Of a stretch of DNA of 64,000 nucleotides, positions 9,856-18,897 are shown piece by piece. Where the stretch lies: positions 1 through 64,000 of the forward strand of contig NZ_JRGK01000263.1 in the NCBI RefSeq assembly GCF_000764645.1. The letters are read 5' to 3'. Position 1 is the first letter of the stretch; the number at the start of each line of letters is the position of its first letter. A model generated the notes under the pieces. The model saw nothing but the letters and a program-made list of their open reading frames with translations, was not told the origin of the DNA and ran no database searches. The position numbers and the translations under genes were made by a program. Origin of the DNA: Aeromonas finlandensis (GTDB taxonomy: Bacteria; Pseudomonadota; Gammaproteobacteria; Enterobacterales; Aeromonadaceae).

Positions 9856-10251
9856 ATGGAAAAGTGTCACTTTATCAACGGTGATCTGGAGCTGACCAGC
9901 GCGCAGGATCTGCAGCCGCTGGTTGCTGCGCTGGTGCAGGGCGGGATGGATTGTCTGGCGCTCCATCAGGAAGAGGGGCTGTGGCACGGACGCCTGGAGC
10001 TGTTCGCCGAAGAGGGCAATTACAGTGAGCCGCGACAACTTGTAGCGCACCTGCTCGCCATCTTGGCGGCGCTGCCCGAGTCGGTTTTGCCCCTTTGGCA
10101 GGGGTGCCTGCGCAAGGAGATGGATCTGGGTTACCAGTCAGGCGCAGCGCCCATCCTGCAAAACCGGCTGCCGGCCGCACAGCTGCTGGGGCTGGCTGAA
10201 CAGGGGCTCGATCTGGTGGTCACCCTCTACCCAGGTGATGCTCAGGCATAA
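9856..10251 (+). CDS. Hypothetical protein downstream of ubiF
   Basis: I do not recognise this protein of about 131 residues. It is acidic, without a signal peptide or membrane helix, and rich in Leu, Gln and Ala. The start is fixed by a perfect AGGAGG at 9844-9849, six bases before ATG 9856. The ATG at 9850 abuts the ribosome site and is unlikely. It begins 26 bases after ubiF and may be co-transcribed with it. Confidence 0.7.
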   Translation: MEKCHFINGDLELTSAQDLQPLVAALVQGGMDCLALHQEEGLWHGRLELFAEEGNYSEPRQLVAHLLAILAALPESVLPLWQGCLRKEMDLGYQSGAAPILQNRLPAAQLLGLAEQGLDLVVTLYPGDAQA

Positions 10252-10353
10252 GCGGGCTGGCCATACCAACGAGGTTGGCGGGCTGGGCTGTGCTGGCGCG
10301 AAAAAGTGGGTATAACGGGTCGGCTATCAACCACTTGATTGGGGAGAGAAGGG

Positions 10354-10920
10354 ATGAACAAGGCGCTACTGGTGATCGATTTTATCAACGATATTGCCCA
10401 TCCCGATGGGCGCATCGCCGTCTCGGCTGCCCATGTGCTGGAGCAGAACGCCATCAGGCATGCCAATCAGGCGCTGGCCCATGCCCGTGTTCACGGCTGG
10501 CTGGTAGTGCTCATCAAGGTGGGCTTTGACGGCCGCTATCAGCTGCAACCCAAGGGCTCCCCCATGTTTGGTCGGGCTCATCAGCTTGGCGCGCTCTCTC
10601 TTGGTGACAGCGGCACCGACTTTCACCCCGATCTTGATGTGCAGTCCGGCGATCTGGTGCTGGCCAAGCCCAGAGTGAGCCCCTTCTACGGTACGGCGCT
10701 GGAGCCTGCGCTGCGGGCCAACCACATCGACCACCTCTATCTGTGCGGGGTGAGCACCAGCTGGGCTATTCAGGCTGCGGCACGGGATGGTCATGACAGG
10801 GACTACGCCATCACCATTCTGGAGGATGCCTGCGCCGCCGCAGATGCCACTGAGCACCACACCTCGCTGCGCATGCTGGGTCGCATCGCCGAGATCATCA
10901 AGGTGTCCCAGCTGGCTTGA
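10354..10920 (+). CDS. Isochorismatase-fold hydrolase lacking the catalytic cysteine
   Basis: A 188-residue protein of the isochorismatase/cysteine-hydrolase superfamily, which includes nicotinamidases, ureidoacrylate amidohydrolases and YcaC. It starts at ATG 10354 behind GGGGAGAGAAGGG. The catalytic aspartate D9 (LLVIDF) and lysine K115 (LAKPR) are present. In the third motif, the position that holds the nucleophilic cysteine in amidohydrolase members (G-x-x-T-x-x-C) is alanine A148 in GVSTSWAIQ. Siderophore-type isochorismatases also lack the cysteine, so it could hydrolyse a vinyl ether, act differently, or be inactive. The substrate is unknown. Confidence 0.85.
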   Translation: MNKALLVIDFINDIAHPDGRIAVSAAHVLEQNAIRHANQALAHARVHGWLVVLIKVGFDGRYQLQPKGSPMFGRAHQLGALSLGDSGTDFHPDLDVQSGDLVLAKPRVSPFYGTALEPALRANHIDHLYLCGVSTSWAIQAAARDGHDRDYAITILEDACAAADATEHHTSLRMLGRIAEIIKVSQLA

Positions 10921-11052
10921 TCCTTAACGCTGGCTGCGCTCGATCACTGTTTTGACATTTAGTCTGCGGCCCCCTGTCGGGCCGCAGCACTTTTGGGCAA
11001 CATGATTGCCGGGCAAGATAGTGCTCACATGGATAGCAACAAGGATGGACAG

Positions 11053-11754
11053 ATGCGTTATCAGGGACGGATCGCGAACTGGAACGAGGCGCGCGGCTTT
11101 GGGTTTATTACACCGGAACAAGATGGCGCCGAGCAGGCAACCGCAGGATTGCGTGGTGCGAGGTTGTTTGTGCATGTCACGGCGCTGCAATCAGATGGTC
11201 GCGTGCCCGAGCCGGGGGAGCGCGTTACTTATCTGATCGGCAGTGGCCAGGATGGCAAACCGAGGGCGCTACAGGTGTTTTTCCCTGATCGCCCGCTCAC
11301 CCTTGCCGATGCAGGGCCGTCGGGCGCGTCATTGGCCGCACCATCAGCAGCAATATCAGCCGCATCATCGGCGGCGCCATCATTGCGGGCGGCAAGTCAG
11401 CCGCCACGACCCACCGCGACCAGAGAGCGGATTAACCCCTCCCGGCGCCGCAAGAGCAGTTGGAGTGGCAAACTGATCCCCCTGCTGGTGCTCGCCGGCC
11501 TCTTTTCCATCTACTCCCGCTTCTCGGCCGAGTCGATGGCGCCCTTGCCGACCCCCTCTGTTAGCAGCAGTGGCAGCAGTTTCAGTGAGGTCTCATCGCA
11601 ACCGGCTCAACGCTACCAGTGCGATGGCCGGGAATATTGCTCCCAGATGACCTCCTGCGAGGAGGCAACCTGGTTTTTGCAACATTGCCCGAATACCAAA
11701 ATGGATGGAGAGGGCGATGGCATCCCCTGTGAAAATCAGTGGTGTGAGAATTAA
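11053..11754 (+). CDS. Cold-shock domain/Excalibur membrane protein
   Basis: A 233-residue modular protein. Residues 1 to about 80 form a cold-shock-type OB domain (RYQGRIANWNEARGFGFITP followed by LFVHVTAL), a nucleic-acid binding fold. A Ser/Ala/Pro-rich linker follows, then a single membrane helix around 140-158 (KLIPLLVLAGLFSIY). The C-terminal Excalibur domain (about 190-233) has conserved cysteines and the DGEGDGIPCE calcium-loop-like motif. The topology predicts a cytosolic RNA/DNA-binding part and a periplasmic metal-binding part. The start is ATG 11053 with AAGGA seven bases upstream. Its function is unknown. Confidence 0.85.
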   Translation: MRYQGRIANWNEARGFGFITPEQDGAEQATAGLRGARLFVHVTALQSDGRVPEPGERVTYLIGSGQDGKPRALQVFFPDRPLTLADAGPSGASLAAPSAAISAASSAAPSLRAASQPPRPTATRERINPSRRRKSSWSGKLIPLLVLAGLFSIYSRFSAESMAPLPTPSVSSSGSSFSEVSSQPAQRYQCDGREYCSQMTSCEEATWFLQHCPNTKMDGEGDGIPCENQWCEN

Positions 11755-11952
11755 ATATTATTTATCAATTACATATTGAAATTTCGTTCTCTTTTTATCC
11801 GGTGCATGGCGCTGGCCTGAAACCTTGCCGGATGGTGTGATCTCGTGGGCTGTGGTCTCAGTTGGCTAAGTGGGAATTGGGTGCTTTACTCTATCTGCTG
11901 ACTTAATTGTTAATAGGTGGCGGTGCGCCACTTTTGCCACAGGATGGCCATC

Positions 11953-12891
11953 ATGGTGGACGATATACAGAGGTCTCGGAGTCTATTCTCCGAGCGAGCC
12001 CATTATCTGGCTGCGCTGCTGGATTCGCTGGAAGACCAGATCTCGGTGATAGATCGGAATGGCGTGATCCACTACACCAATCTCGCCTGGGATCTCTTTG
12101 CTGAGCAAAACGGCATGCCCAAGGGATATAACTGGCTCGGGGTCAACTACATGGGGGCGTGTGACGGCGAAGCGGATCCTTTGGCTGTGGCGGCGGTGGA
12201 GGGGATCCTTCGGGTTATCCGTCATCAGCAGGATAAGTTCTATCTGGAGTACCCCTGCCACAGCGTGGACACCCAGCGCTGGTTTATGATGCGAGTGGCC
12301 CCGGTGATCGGCATCGAGGCCGAGTTTTATTCCATCGCTCATATCAATATCACCGAGCGCAAGTTGCTGGAACTGGAGGTGGCCAACCTCTCTATGCACG
12401 ATCCCCTGACCGGGCTGGCCAATCGGCGGAAGTTCGATAATTTTCTGCATAACGAGTGGCGGCGTTGCATGCGTGAACATACTCCGCTCTCTCTCATCAT
12501 GCTGGATCTGGATAACTTCAAGGCCTGTAATGACCATCTGGGCCATCAGATGGGGGATGGTTCCCTCCAGCTGGTTGGCCATCTGTTGCAATCCTTCTGC
12601 CAGCGTCCGGCCGATCTGCCCTGCCGCTTTGGCGGCGACGAGTTTGCGCTGATCCTCGGCAATACCGACAGAGTGGCGGCCTTGCGAATTGGGGAGGAGA
12701 TCCGCCAGGCCATCAACGATCTCGACATAGTGGTGGCGGGAGATCTGCGACTCAGCGCCAGTGTTGGTATTGCCACCTACACGGCAGAACAACCGCTGGA
12801 GGGGGAAGGGGAGCTGCTGGCGGCGGCCGATGCGGCGCTCTATCACGCCAAGGGGGAAGGTAAAAACCGCAGTCACTGCGCCAACTGCTGA
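11953..12891 (+). CDS. PAS-GGDEF diguanylate cyclase
   Basis: A 312-residue cytosolic protein. A PAS-type sensory domain (about 15-130) is joined to a GGDEF domain (about 145-310) with an intact GGDEF motif at 227-231. The inhibitory I-site RxxD is present at R218-D221 (RPAD), five residues ahead. It should make cyclic di-GMP with product feedback. I chose ATG 11953 because AGGA sits eight bases upstream. ATG 11944 and the GTG at 11917 are alternatives. No membrane segment is seen. Confidence 0.9.
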   Translation: MVDDIQRSRSLFSERAHYLAALLDSLEDQISVIDRNGVIHYTNLAWDLFAEQNGMPKGYNWLGVNYMGACDGEADPLAVAAVEGILRVIRHQQDKFYLEYPCHSVDTQRWFMMRVAPVIGIEAEFYSIAHINITERKLLELEVANLSMHDPLTGLANRRKFDNFLHNEWRRCMREHTPLSLIMLDLDNFKACNDHLGHQMGDGSLQLVGHLLQSFCQRPADLPCRFGGDEFALILGNTDRVAALRIGEEIRQAINDLDIVVAGDLRLSASVGIATYTAEQPLEGEGELLAAADAALYHAKGEGKNRSHCANC

Positions 12892-12916
12892 TCCTGATTA
12901 TTGCTCTTGTTCTGCA

Positions 12917-12946
12917 TGCGCCCCCTTGATGGGGGCGCACTGTTTT
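12917..12946. terminator. Terminator after the PAS-GGDEF gene
   Basis: A nine-base GC-rich stem (12917-12925 with 12931-12939), TTGAT loop, then CTGTTTT. It lies between convergent genes. Confidence 0.8.
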
Positions 12947-12982
12947 GGCCGCCGGTGTTGTAGCCGCCCATGAGCGTCGGTA

Positions 12983-13891
12983 TCACCGCTCGGGAGTGGC
13001 CGAGACCGGCGTGGGATGGCTGGCGATCACCTGCCTGACGAAGTGATCCCGGATGGGATCGGCAAAGTCCGGGTTCCATACCATGCTGACCTCCCACTCG
13101 GCGCAGGGGCCAAAGAGAGGATAAAGGGTGACATCGGGGCCTGCGATAAAGCTGACGCTGCGCGGTAGGATGGCATTGCCGATACCTGCCGCGACCAGCG
13201 CTACCAGAGTCTGGATATCTTCGGCTTCCTGGATCATGCCGGTCAGCCGGTTGGCGCCGAGAAAACCGGCGATCTGCTGGCTGAGACCGGGACAACGGTG
13301 GCCCACCATCTGCAGCAGTGGCTGGCTGGTCAGGGCGAGCTGGACGTCGAATGCGGCCGGGTCTGGCTCGGTCATTCGGGTCGGCACCGCCAGTACCAGC
13401 CGATCGATCAGCAGCCGGTGTTCCTGCAACTGCGGCATCTGGGGTCTGCGCATAAAGCCAAGCTGCAACTGGCCGGAGAGCAGCTGCTCCTGCTGGATGG
13501 CGGAGGGCATATCCTGCAGATGAACCATCACGTCCGTGACCTGCTGCTTGAAGCGGGCGACCAGCGAGGGTGCCAGCGCAAAGCTCGACAGGCCAAAGCC
13601 AATCTTGAGTCGACCGGCCACGCCGCTCGCCACCGCCAGCGCATGGCTTTCGAACTCCCGACCGTGCTCGACCAGCGCACTCGCCTGAGTGAGCAGCTGG
13701 GCACCGAGCGCCGTCAGCTCGGCGCCGTGGCGGCCCCGTTTGAACAGGGTGCAGCCCAGCGTCTGCTCCAGCCCCTGGATCTGCTTGGTGAGGGCCGGTT
13801 GGGTGATAAAGAGGCGGCTGGCCGCCTCCCGGTAGTTGGCGGTGTCGGCCAGCGTCACAAATGCCTGCAATTGCCTCAAGTCAAATTTCAT
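12983..13891 (-). CDS. LysR-family transcriptional regulator
   Basis: A 302-residue LysR-type regulator with an N-terminal winged helix-turn-helix (about 3-62, FITQPALTKQIQGLEQTLG) and a periplasmic-binding-like effector domain (about 90-295). It is divergent from the small-ORF/HAD-phosphatase pair, which are its most likely targets. The effector is not evident. Confidence 0.93.
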   Translation of the reverse strand: MKFDLRQLQAFVTLADTANYREAASRLFITQPALTKQIQGLEQTLGCTLFKRGRHGAELTALGAQLLTQASALVEHGREFESHALAVASGVAGRLKIGFGLSSFALAPSLVARFKQQVTDVMVHLQDMPSAIQQEQLLSGQLQLGFMRRPQMPQLQEHRLLIDRLVLAVPTRMTEPDPAAFDVQLALTSQPLLQMVGHRCPGLSQQIAGFLGANRLTGMIQEAEDIQTLVALVAAGIGNAILPRSVSFIAGPDVTLYPLFGPCAEWEVSMVWNPDFADPIRDHFVRQVIASHPTPVSATPER

Positions 13892-14006
13892 TCCAATTGG
13901 TTATCCAAAGTGGCGATTTATTGATTATAAATTATCTAATCGCCTTGTTCTAATGGCTTGGCAAGGGGGAACCGCCCTCCTCCGAACCGGAACAAGGAGC
14001 CATATC

Positions 14007-14252
14007 ATGTCCACTCAACGTTATCTTTTTTTGATCAAGGGCACGCTGGTGCTGGCCCAGCCATTGGTAGCCCCGGAGACGGGGGAGCTGCTCGCCAGCC
14101 TGTTGCAACAGGGGTTTGTGGTCGGCCCGTTGCAGGTGTGGGCTGGCAATGCCGAGCAGGCGCTCGCCTGTTATGAGCGAGCAGCCCAGCAGCAGGCCTT
14201 TGCCGATGCGCTCTCTGGTGTTGCGCCCGAGCTGGCCGGGGTACAGGTATGA
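14007..14252 (+). CDS. Small hypothetical protein upstream of a HAD phosphatase
   Basis: An 81-residue protein I do not recognise. It has no membrane helix or cysteine motif apart from one Cys in ALACYERAAQQ. It begins at ATG 14007 with AAGGAG upstream. Its stop overlaps the next ATG by four bases, so the two are translationally coupled. Divergence from the LysR gene suggests a small regulated operon. Confidence 0.75.
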   Translation: MSTQRYLFLIKGTLVLAQPLVAPETGELLASLLQQGFVVGPLQVWAGNAEQALACYERAAQQQAFADALSGVAPELAGVQV

Positions 14253-14938
14253 GCGTCGACATGAACAACATCACCTTGTCAGTATCCGCCCTGCTGCTCG
14301 ATATGGATGGCACCCTGGTCTGCTCGACCGGTGATGTGGAGAAGGTGTGGCGGCTCTGGTGCCAGCATCATCAGCTTGCCCCCGAGCCGGTGCTGGCGAT
14401 GTGCCACGGCATGCGCTCGCGGGAGGTGATCCGGGCGCTCGCCCCGCAACTGGATGTGGAGCGGGAGGCGGTGCGGCTCGACGAGCTGGAGATGGAACAT
14501 ACCGGTGGCGAGGCCATCGCCGGGTGTGACGAGCTGCTGCGCCGCTTGCCGCGAGAGCGTTGGGCCATCGTGACCTCCGCCAGTGAGCGGGTTGCCCGCC
14601 ATCGCCTGCGTTGTGCCGGTTTGCCGCTGCCCAGCGTGCTGGTGGGGGCCGAAGAGGTGGTCAATGGTAAACCCGATCCCGAGCCCTATCTGCTGGGAGC
14701 CGAACGGCTTGGCGTTTTGCCCGCTCGCTGTCTGGTGTTCGAGGATGCGCCGGCCGGTATCGAGAGTGCCTTGCGCGCAGGCTGCACCGTGGTGCAGGTA
14801 GGGGGTGATGCGCCGCTCAATCCGGCAGTGGTGGCGGTGATCCGCGACTGGTGCGAGGTGAAGGTAACGCTTGGGGAAGGCGCTGCGGCCGCATATTGCG
14901 GTATGAGTTATCGCCATCAGCGCGGCCTGGCGCAATAA
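14249..14938 (+). CDS. HAD-superfamily sugar-phosphatase-like protein
   Basis: A 229-residue HAD hydrolase of the beta-phosphoglucomutase/YfbT-type subfamily. Motif I is LLDMDGTLV (about residue 17), with the nucleophile and acid aspartates. Motif II is IVTSAS (about 109), motif III is the lysine in NGKPDPEPYLLGA (about 140), and motif IV is VFEDAPAGIES (about 162). An alpha-helical cap lies between motifs I and II. It probably dephosphorylates a small sugar phosphate. The substrate cannot be told from sequence. Confidence 0.9.
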   Translation: MSVDMNNITLSVSALLLDMDGTLVCSTGDVEKVWRLWCQHHQLAPEPVLAMCHGMRSREVIRALAPQLDVEREAVRLDELEMEHTGGEAIAGCDELLRRLPRERWAIVTSASERVARHRLRCAGLPLPSVLVGAEEVVNGKPDPEPYLLGAERLGVLPARCLVFEDAPAGIESALRAGCTVVQVGGDAPLNPAVVAVIRDWCEVKVTLGEGAAAAYCGMSYRHQRGLAQ

Positions 14939-14966
14939 AAACGCCCCCGAACTACGGGGGCGTTTT
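14937..14966. terminator. Bidirectional terminator between HAD and nitroreductase genes
   Basis: A twelve-base stem, AAAACGCCCCCG paired with CGGGGGCGTTTT, has an AACTA loop. It overlaps the HAD stop codon and serves both convergent genes. Confidence 0.85.
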
Positions 14967-14979
14967 GCTATCTCAAGAG

Positions 14980-15582
14980 TTACTTGAAGACGCGGAAGCG
15001 GGTGGCGTCGTCGATAAAGGTCTTGTCGCCGGCCGGTTGCTTGATGCTGCCAAAGGGCATCTGGGCACGCAGCAGCCAGCTGGTGGGCAGGTTCCACTCC
15101 TTGCGCACCGCCTCGTCGATGAGGGGGTTGTAGTGCTGCAGGGAGGCGCCGATCTTCTCCTGAGCCAGCGTTGTCCAGACCGCGAACTGGGCGATGCCGG
15201 TGGCATGTTCCGACCAGACGGGGAAGTTGTCGGCATAGAGGGCAAATTTTTGCTGCAGATCCTTGATGACGTCGGTGTCTTCAAAGAACAGCACGGTGCC
15301 AAAGCCTGCGCGGAAGCTGCCATCCACCTTGGCTTCGCTCTGGGCGTAGGCTTCCGGTGGCACGATCTTTTTCAGCTCGGCTTTGACGATATCCCACAGC
15401 TTGTGGTGCTGGGCGCCAAACAGGATGACGGCGCGGGAGCTCTGGGAGTTGAAGGAGGAGGGGCTGTGCCTGATGGCATCCTGGATCAGGGCCGTCAGCT
15501 GCTCCGGCGTATGGGACACCTGGTCGCCCAGGGCATAGATGGTTCGACGTGCTTTGATCTGTTCGATAAACGGACTGCTCAT
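14980..15582 (-). CDS. Nitroreductase-family flavoprotein
   Basis: A 200-residue FMN-dependent nitroreductase-fold protein. The N-terminal R-R-T-I-Y motif (about 12-16), HSPSSFNSQSSRAVIL (about 39-54) and the C-terminal MPFGS segment fit the short nitroreductase/HBN1-like group, which reduces nitro compounds or quinones with NAD(P)H. It is a single gene after the shared terminator. The natural substrate is unknown. Confidence 0.9.
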   Translation of the reverse strand: MSSPFIEQIKARRTIYALGDQVSHTPEQLTALIQDAIRHSPSSFNSQSSRAVILFGAQHHKLWDIVKAELKKIVPPEAYAQSEAKVDGSFRAGFGTVLFFEDTDVIKDLQQKFALYADNFPVWSEHATGIAQFAVWTTLAQEKIGASLQHYNPLIDEAVRKEWNLPTSWLLRAQMPFGSIKQPAGDKTFIDDATRFRVFK

Positions 15583-15806
15583 AACATCTCCTTTGCGTGA
15601 TAGTCACCGGGCGCCCGCCTTGTGGCCAGCCACCCCCAGTTGCTCAAGCTATAGACTATACCACCCTCTCAAGAGCAGAATGTTAACCGAGAGTGATGAT
15701 GCTTTTTCCTGTTGGTTAATATTCGACCCGGGATTATTGATTCATAGCCAAAGTATGAGTGTTTTCATTTGAATCGTTAAGATCTGACGGCAATCAATAA
15801 TCCATA

Positions 15807-17402
15807 GTGGATTCCTCCCTAAAATCAGTCCTTATCAATCTGGTCTATGGATGTGATGTGAGTCAGCTCCCCCTTAATAGACGCTATTACGTACTTGCTC
15901 CTCTCTCCTTTGTGCTGGGGATCCTAGTGTTGCTTTCAACATTGATCCTGGCGGCCGCCAGCTATGTGCGTGATATCGACAAGACGGTGGCGGGCTTTGG
16001 CCATATGGCCTCCTCGGTTGAAGCCGCATTGATCCATGAAATGGTGCAGGTCAATGAGCGGCAGATCGCAGTGCTGGAAGCCTCTCTGGATAAACAGGCG
16101 ATTGCCCGTGGTGAACCGGCCAACAATCATATTTGGGCCATTGCTCATCAGATCAAGCGCAGCAGCCATTACATCTACTTTTACAATCCAAAGTTTGACC
16201 TGATTAACAGTTATCCCGAGTGGGGGCGACCTGCTGGTTACCGAGCCTCGGTGCGCCCCTGGTACAAGGTGCTGTCCATGCCAGGGGATGAGACGGTCTG
16301 GCTTGGCCCCTATCCCGAATACAGCACCAGAGAGCTGATCCTTACCTTGGTCAAGCGAGTGCGGGATGACAAGGGGCACCTGCTGGGGTTGCTGATGGTG
16401 GATATGTCATTCAAAACATTGCAGCAGGCGTTGAAAAGAACAGTAGGGAACAACCGTGCTGCGCTCTATCTCACCCTGCGCGGCAGCGATGAGTTGATCG
16501 TGGGTAGCAATCTTGATCTGCTGGATACAGAGGCGAGGAACGTGGTGGGGGGACACAACTGGTTTGGCCTCGATGTGCTCTGGTATGGCACTCATCTCAA
16601 GCGTGAGCTGGAAGACATTGGTTGGGATCTCAACATCTATTTACCTCCCTCAGTCTTTCGTGACGGCCTCAAAGAGTCCCTTTTGATGGTGGTGCTGCCC
16701 CTGTTATCACTGTTTCTGATCTGGTTTCTCAGCATAGGTTTTCTGGTGCGGATATTTCGTCAGGAGCAGGCATTGGTATCCGGTTCACTGAGTGGGATTG
16801 TCCAGGATCCGGCAGCGTCCGAGCCGGTTGCAGAAGCAAGTACCTGGTTTGTACACCGCAGTCTCAGTGAAATAGATCAAGTACGTGCCACCTTTCTCAA
16901 AGATAAGGATGCGCTGCTGCGCGATCCTCTGACCGGCAGCATGAACCGGCGGGCTTTCGAACAACACAAACTGGCTCTTGAGCAGACCGAGCTGCATTTT
17001 TGGCTGCTGCTGTTCGATGTGGATTGCTTCAAAGGGATCAATGACACCCTTGGCCATGCCTTTGGTGACCAGGTGTTGGTTCGGGTTGCCCACATTCTGA
17101 CCGAAGAGTTTGGCGAACATGCGGTCTACCGGATTGGGGGCGATGAATTTGCCGCATTGGTGCAACTTGAACGCAGTGATCTGGAAGCCGCTCTGGCTCA
17201 TCTGCTCTACCGGGTGCGCAGCCAGCAGTGGCGCGAGTTCAAGGGGCGGGTCACCCTGAGTGCGGGGGGCGCCCGCAATCAGCAGGATTGCACCGCGTTG
17301 TTTGAACGGGCCGATGCGCTTCTCTATCAAAGCAAGGGCTGCGGTCGGGATTGCTGGCATCTCTCGTCAGGGGGCGATGTGATCCGCAAGGAGCAATCCT
17401 GA
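15807..17402 (+). CDS. Membrane-bound diguanylate cyclase with periplasmic sensor
   Basis: A 531-residue protein with a membrane helix at about 30-52 and a periplasmic PDC/Cache-type sensor (about 55-285). The sensor contains the RPWYK motif and the GLLMVDMSF strand. A second helix is at about 290-315, then a GGDEF domain with the motif intact at 444-448. The I-site arginine/aspartate pair is absent five residues ahead, so product inhibition through that site is unlikely. The start is GTG 15807. No in-frame ATG precedes the first helix, and the ribosome site is weak. Confidence 0.88.
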   Translation: MDSSLKSVLINLVYGCDVSQLPLNRRYYVLAPLSFVLGILVLLSTLILAAASYVRDIDKTVAGFGHMASSVEAALIHEMVQVNERQIAVLEASLDKQAIARGEPANNHIWAIAHQIKRSSHYIYFYNPKFDLINSYPEWGRPAGYRASVRPWYKVLSMPGDETVWLGPYPEYSTRELILTLVKRVRDDKGHLLGLLMVDMSFKTLQQALKRTVGNNRAALYLTLRGSDELIVGSNLDLLDTEARNVVGGHNWFGLDVLWYGTHLKRELEDIGWDLNIYLPPSVFRDGLKESLLMVVLPLLSLFLIWFLSIGFLVRIFRQEQALVSGSLSGIVQDPAASEPVAEASTWFVHRSLSEIDQVRATFLKDKDALLRDPLTGSMNRRAFEQHKLALEQTELHFWLLLFDVDCFKGINDTLGHAFGDQVLVRVAHILTEEFGEHAVYRIGGDEFAALVQLERSDLEAALAHLLYRVRSQQWREFKGRVTLSAGGARNQQDCTALFERADALLYQSKGCGRDCWHLSSGGDVIRKEQS

Positions 17403-17435
17403 CAATATGTGTCTGATGACGACAGCCTCTCATAC

Positions 17436-17474
17436 CCCGCACACAGGCAATCTCGTTGATCGCCTGTGTGTGGG
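17436..17474. repeat. Long inverted repeat between convergent genes
   Basis: A 13-base stem (17436-17448 with 17462-17474) with one G-T wobble has a 13-base loop between the GGDEF gene and the DcuC-like gene. It lacks a T-run, so it is not a classical terminator, although it could act with Rho or protect mRNA ends. Confidence 0.5.
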
Positions 17475-17481
17475 CAAGGAC

Positions 17482-18843
17482 CTAGCTAAACAGCAGATAG
17501 GAGAGGGTCATGCAGCAGAGGATGCCCGAGATGATGGGCACCGAGGTGCGCTTGATGATCTCGATGGGGTTGCTGCCGGTGATCGAGGCGATGACGATGA
17601 TCACCGCTGCGACCGGCGACATGGAGCGGATCAGGTTGGCGGTGAGCTGCATCGGCAGGGCCACTGACACGCTGTTGACCCCGACCTTCTCGGTGATCTC
17701 GGGAATGATGTTGATAAAGGAGTAGAAGACCGCCAGCCCGCTGCCGCTGATAAACCCGATCAGCGCCGCCGTGCCGGAGAAGAAGAACATCAGGATGGAG
17801 CCGACACCGTCGATGTGCTTCACACTGTCCACCAGGGTATCTATGATGCCGATGGCTTTGAGCCCCTCCACCAGCATGCTGGCCGCCACGATAAGCGACA
17901 CCACCTGAGCCAGACCCGTCCCCATGCCGGTAAAGAAGATGGCGAACTCCTTGCTGGTCTCCTTGATATTGCCTTTGCGCAGCAGCTCCACCCCTATGGT
18001 GAGCAGCAGGCAGACGAAGGTGATCTCCACCAACCCGAGCGAGAGGTGGGTGAAGCAGATGCCGAACAGCAGCACCAGCACCAGCGGCAGCACCGGGAAG
18101 AGGCCGTAGTAGGCGGGCGGCAGCCCGGTCGGCACGGCGAGCGACTCCTCTTTTTCCTCCAGTCCGCCGCGCGCCTGCTGCCGCTTGTCCATCGCTTTCT
18201 GCCAGAAGTAGTGCACCACCGCCATCAACGCCAGCGTCGGCAGCGAGATGGGGGCGTGGTAAGAGACGATGTACTCCACCAGCGGGATCCCCAGCTTCTG
18301 GGCGGCCAGCACGTTATCGGCCCCCAGTGGGCTGGGCATGATGGTGGCGGTGGTGGCAATGACGGCTCCGGCGGTGAGGGAGGACATGTTCGACGCCTTG
18401 AGCACCGGATAGAGGGTGGCCATCAGCAGCACAGCCAGACTTGCAGCGCTCGGCACCACCAAGGAGAGCAGGTTGCCTAGCAGGAAAATCACCGGCACCA
18501 GCAGATAGGGGGAGCGGATGCGGCTCAAGGGGCGGGTCAGCAACATGACGGCGACGTCGTTGGCGCCGATGTGGCTCATGTAGCTGGAGAAGCCGAACAG
18601 CACCATGATGGTGAGGCCGACATTGCCCATCTGGCTGATGAAGATCTGCTTGATCTGGACGAAGGGGTCAAGCCAGCTGAGGCCGCTGCTCTGCGCCGCA
18701 GGCAGTAGCGGGTGACCCAGTCCGACGGCGGCAAACATCAGCAGCAGTCCGGCACCAAACAGCACTATCTTGGCATCGTAGTTTTTGGCGATGAGATAGC
18801 CGCAGACGACCAGGATCAGGGTGCTGACAATTATTTCCAGCAT
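17482..18843 (-). CDS. dcuC: DcuC-family anaerobic C4-dicarboxylate-type carrier
   Basis: A 453-residue polytopic inner-membrane carrier, close to the 461 residues of DcuC, with about 12 hydrophobic segments and family stretches such as TIMVLFGFSSYM and NLLSLVVPSAASLAVLL. DcuC exports succinate in exchange for other C4-dicarboxylates in anaerobic cells. Here it is the third gene after adenine deaminase and nucleoside hydrolase genes, 54 bases downstream of the latter. The real substrate could therefore be a purine-related or other anion. The family assignment is firm and the substrate is not. Confidence 0.85.
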   Translation of the reverse strand: MLEIIVSTLILVVCGYLIAKNYDAKIVLFGAGLLLMFAAVGLGHPLLPAAQSSGLSWLDPFVQIKQIFISQMGNVGLTIMVLFGFSSYMSHIGANDVAVMLLTRPLSRIRSPYLLVPVIFLLGNLLSLVVPSAASLAVLLMATLYPVLKASNMSSLTAGAVIATTATIMPSPLGADNVLAAQKLGIPLVEYIVSYHAPISLPTLALMAVVHYFWQKAMDKRQQARGGLEEKEESLAVPTGLPPAYYGLFPVLPLVLVLLFGICFTHLSLGLVEITFVCLLLTIGVELLRKGNIKETSKEFAIFFTGMGTGLAQVVSLIVAASMLVEGLKAIGIIDTLVDSVKHIDGVGSILMFFFSGTAALIGFISGSGLAVFYSFINIIPEITEKVGVNSVSVALPMQLTANLIRSMSPVAAVIIVIASITGSNPIEIIKRTSVPIISGILCCMTLSYLLFS

Positions 18844-18897
18844 GGTTCCAACACTCTCTTCTTGATGGGAATGGGCCAGCGAGCTGGCGGTTCGGGA

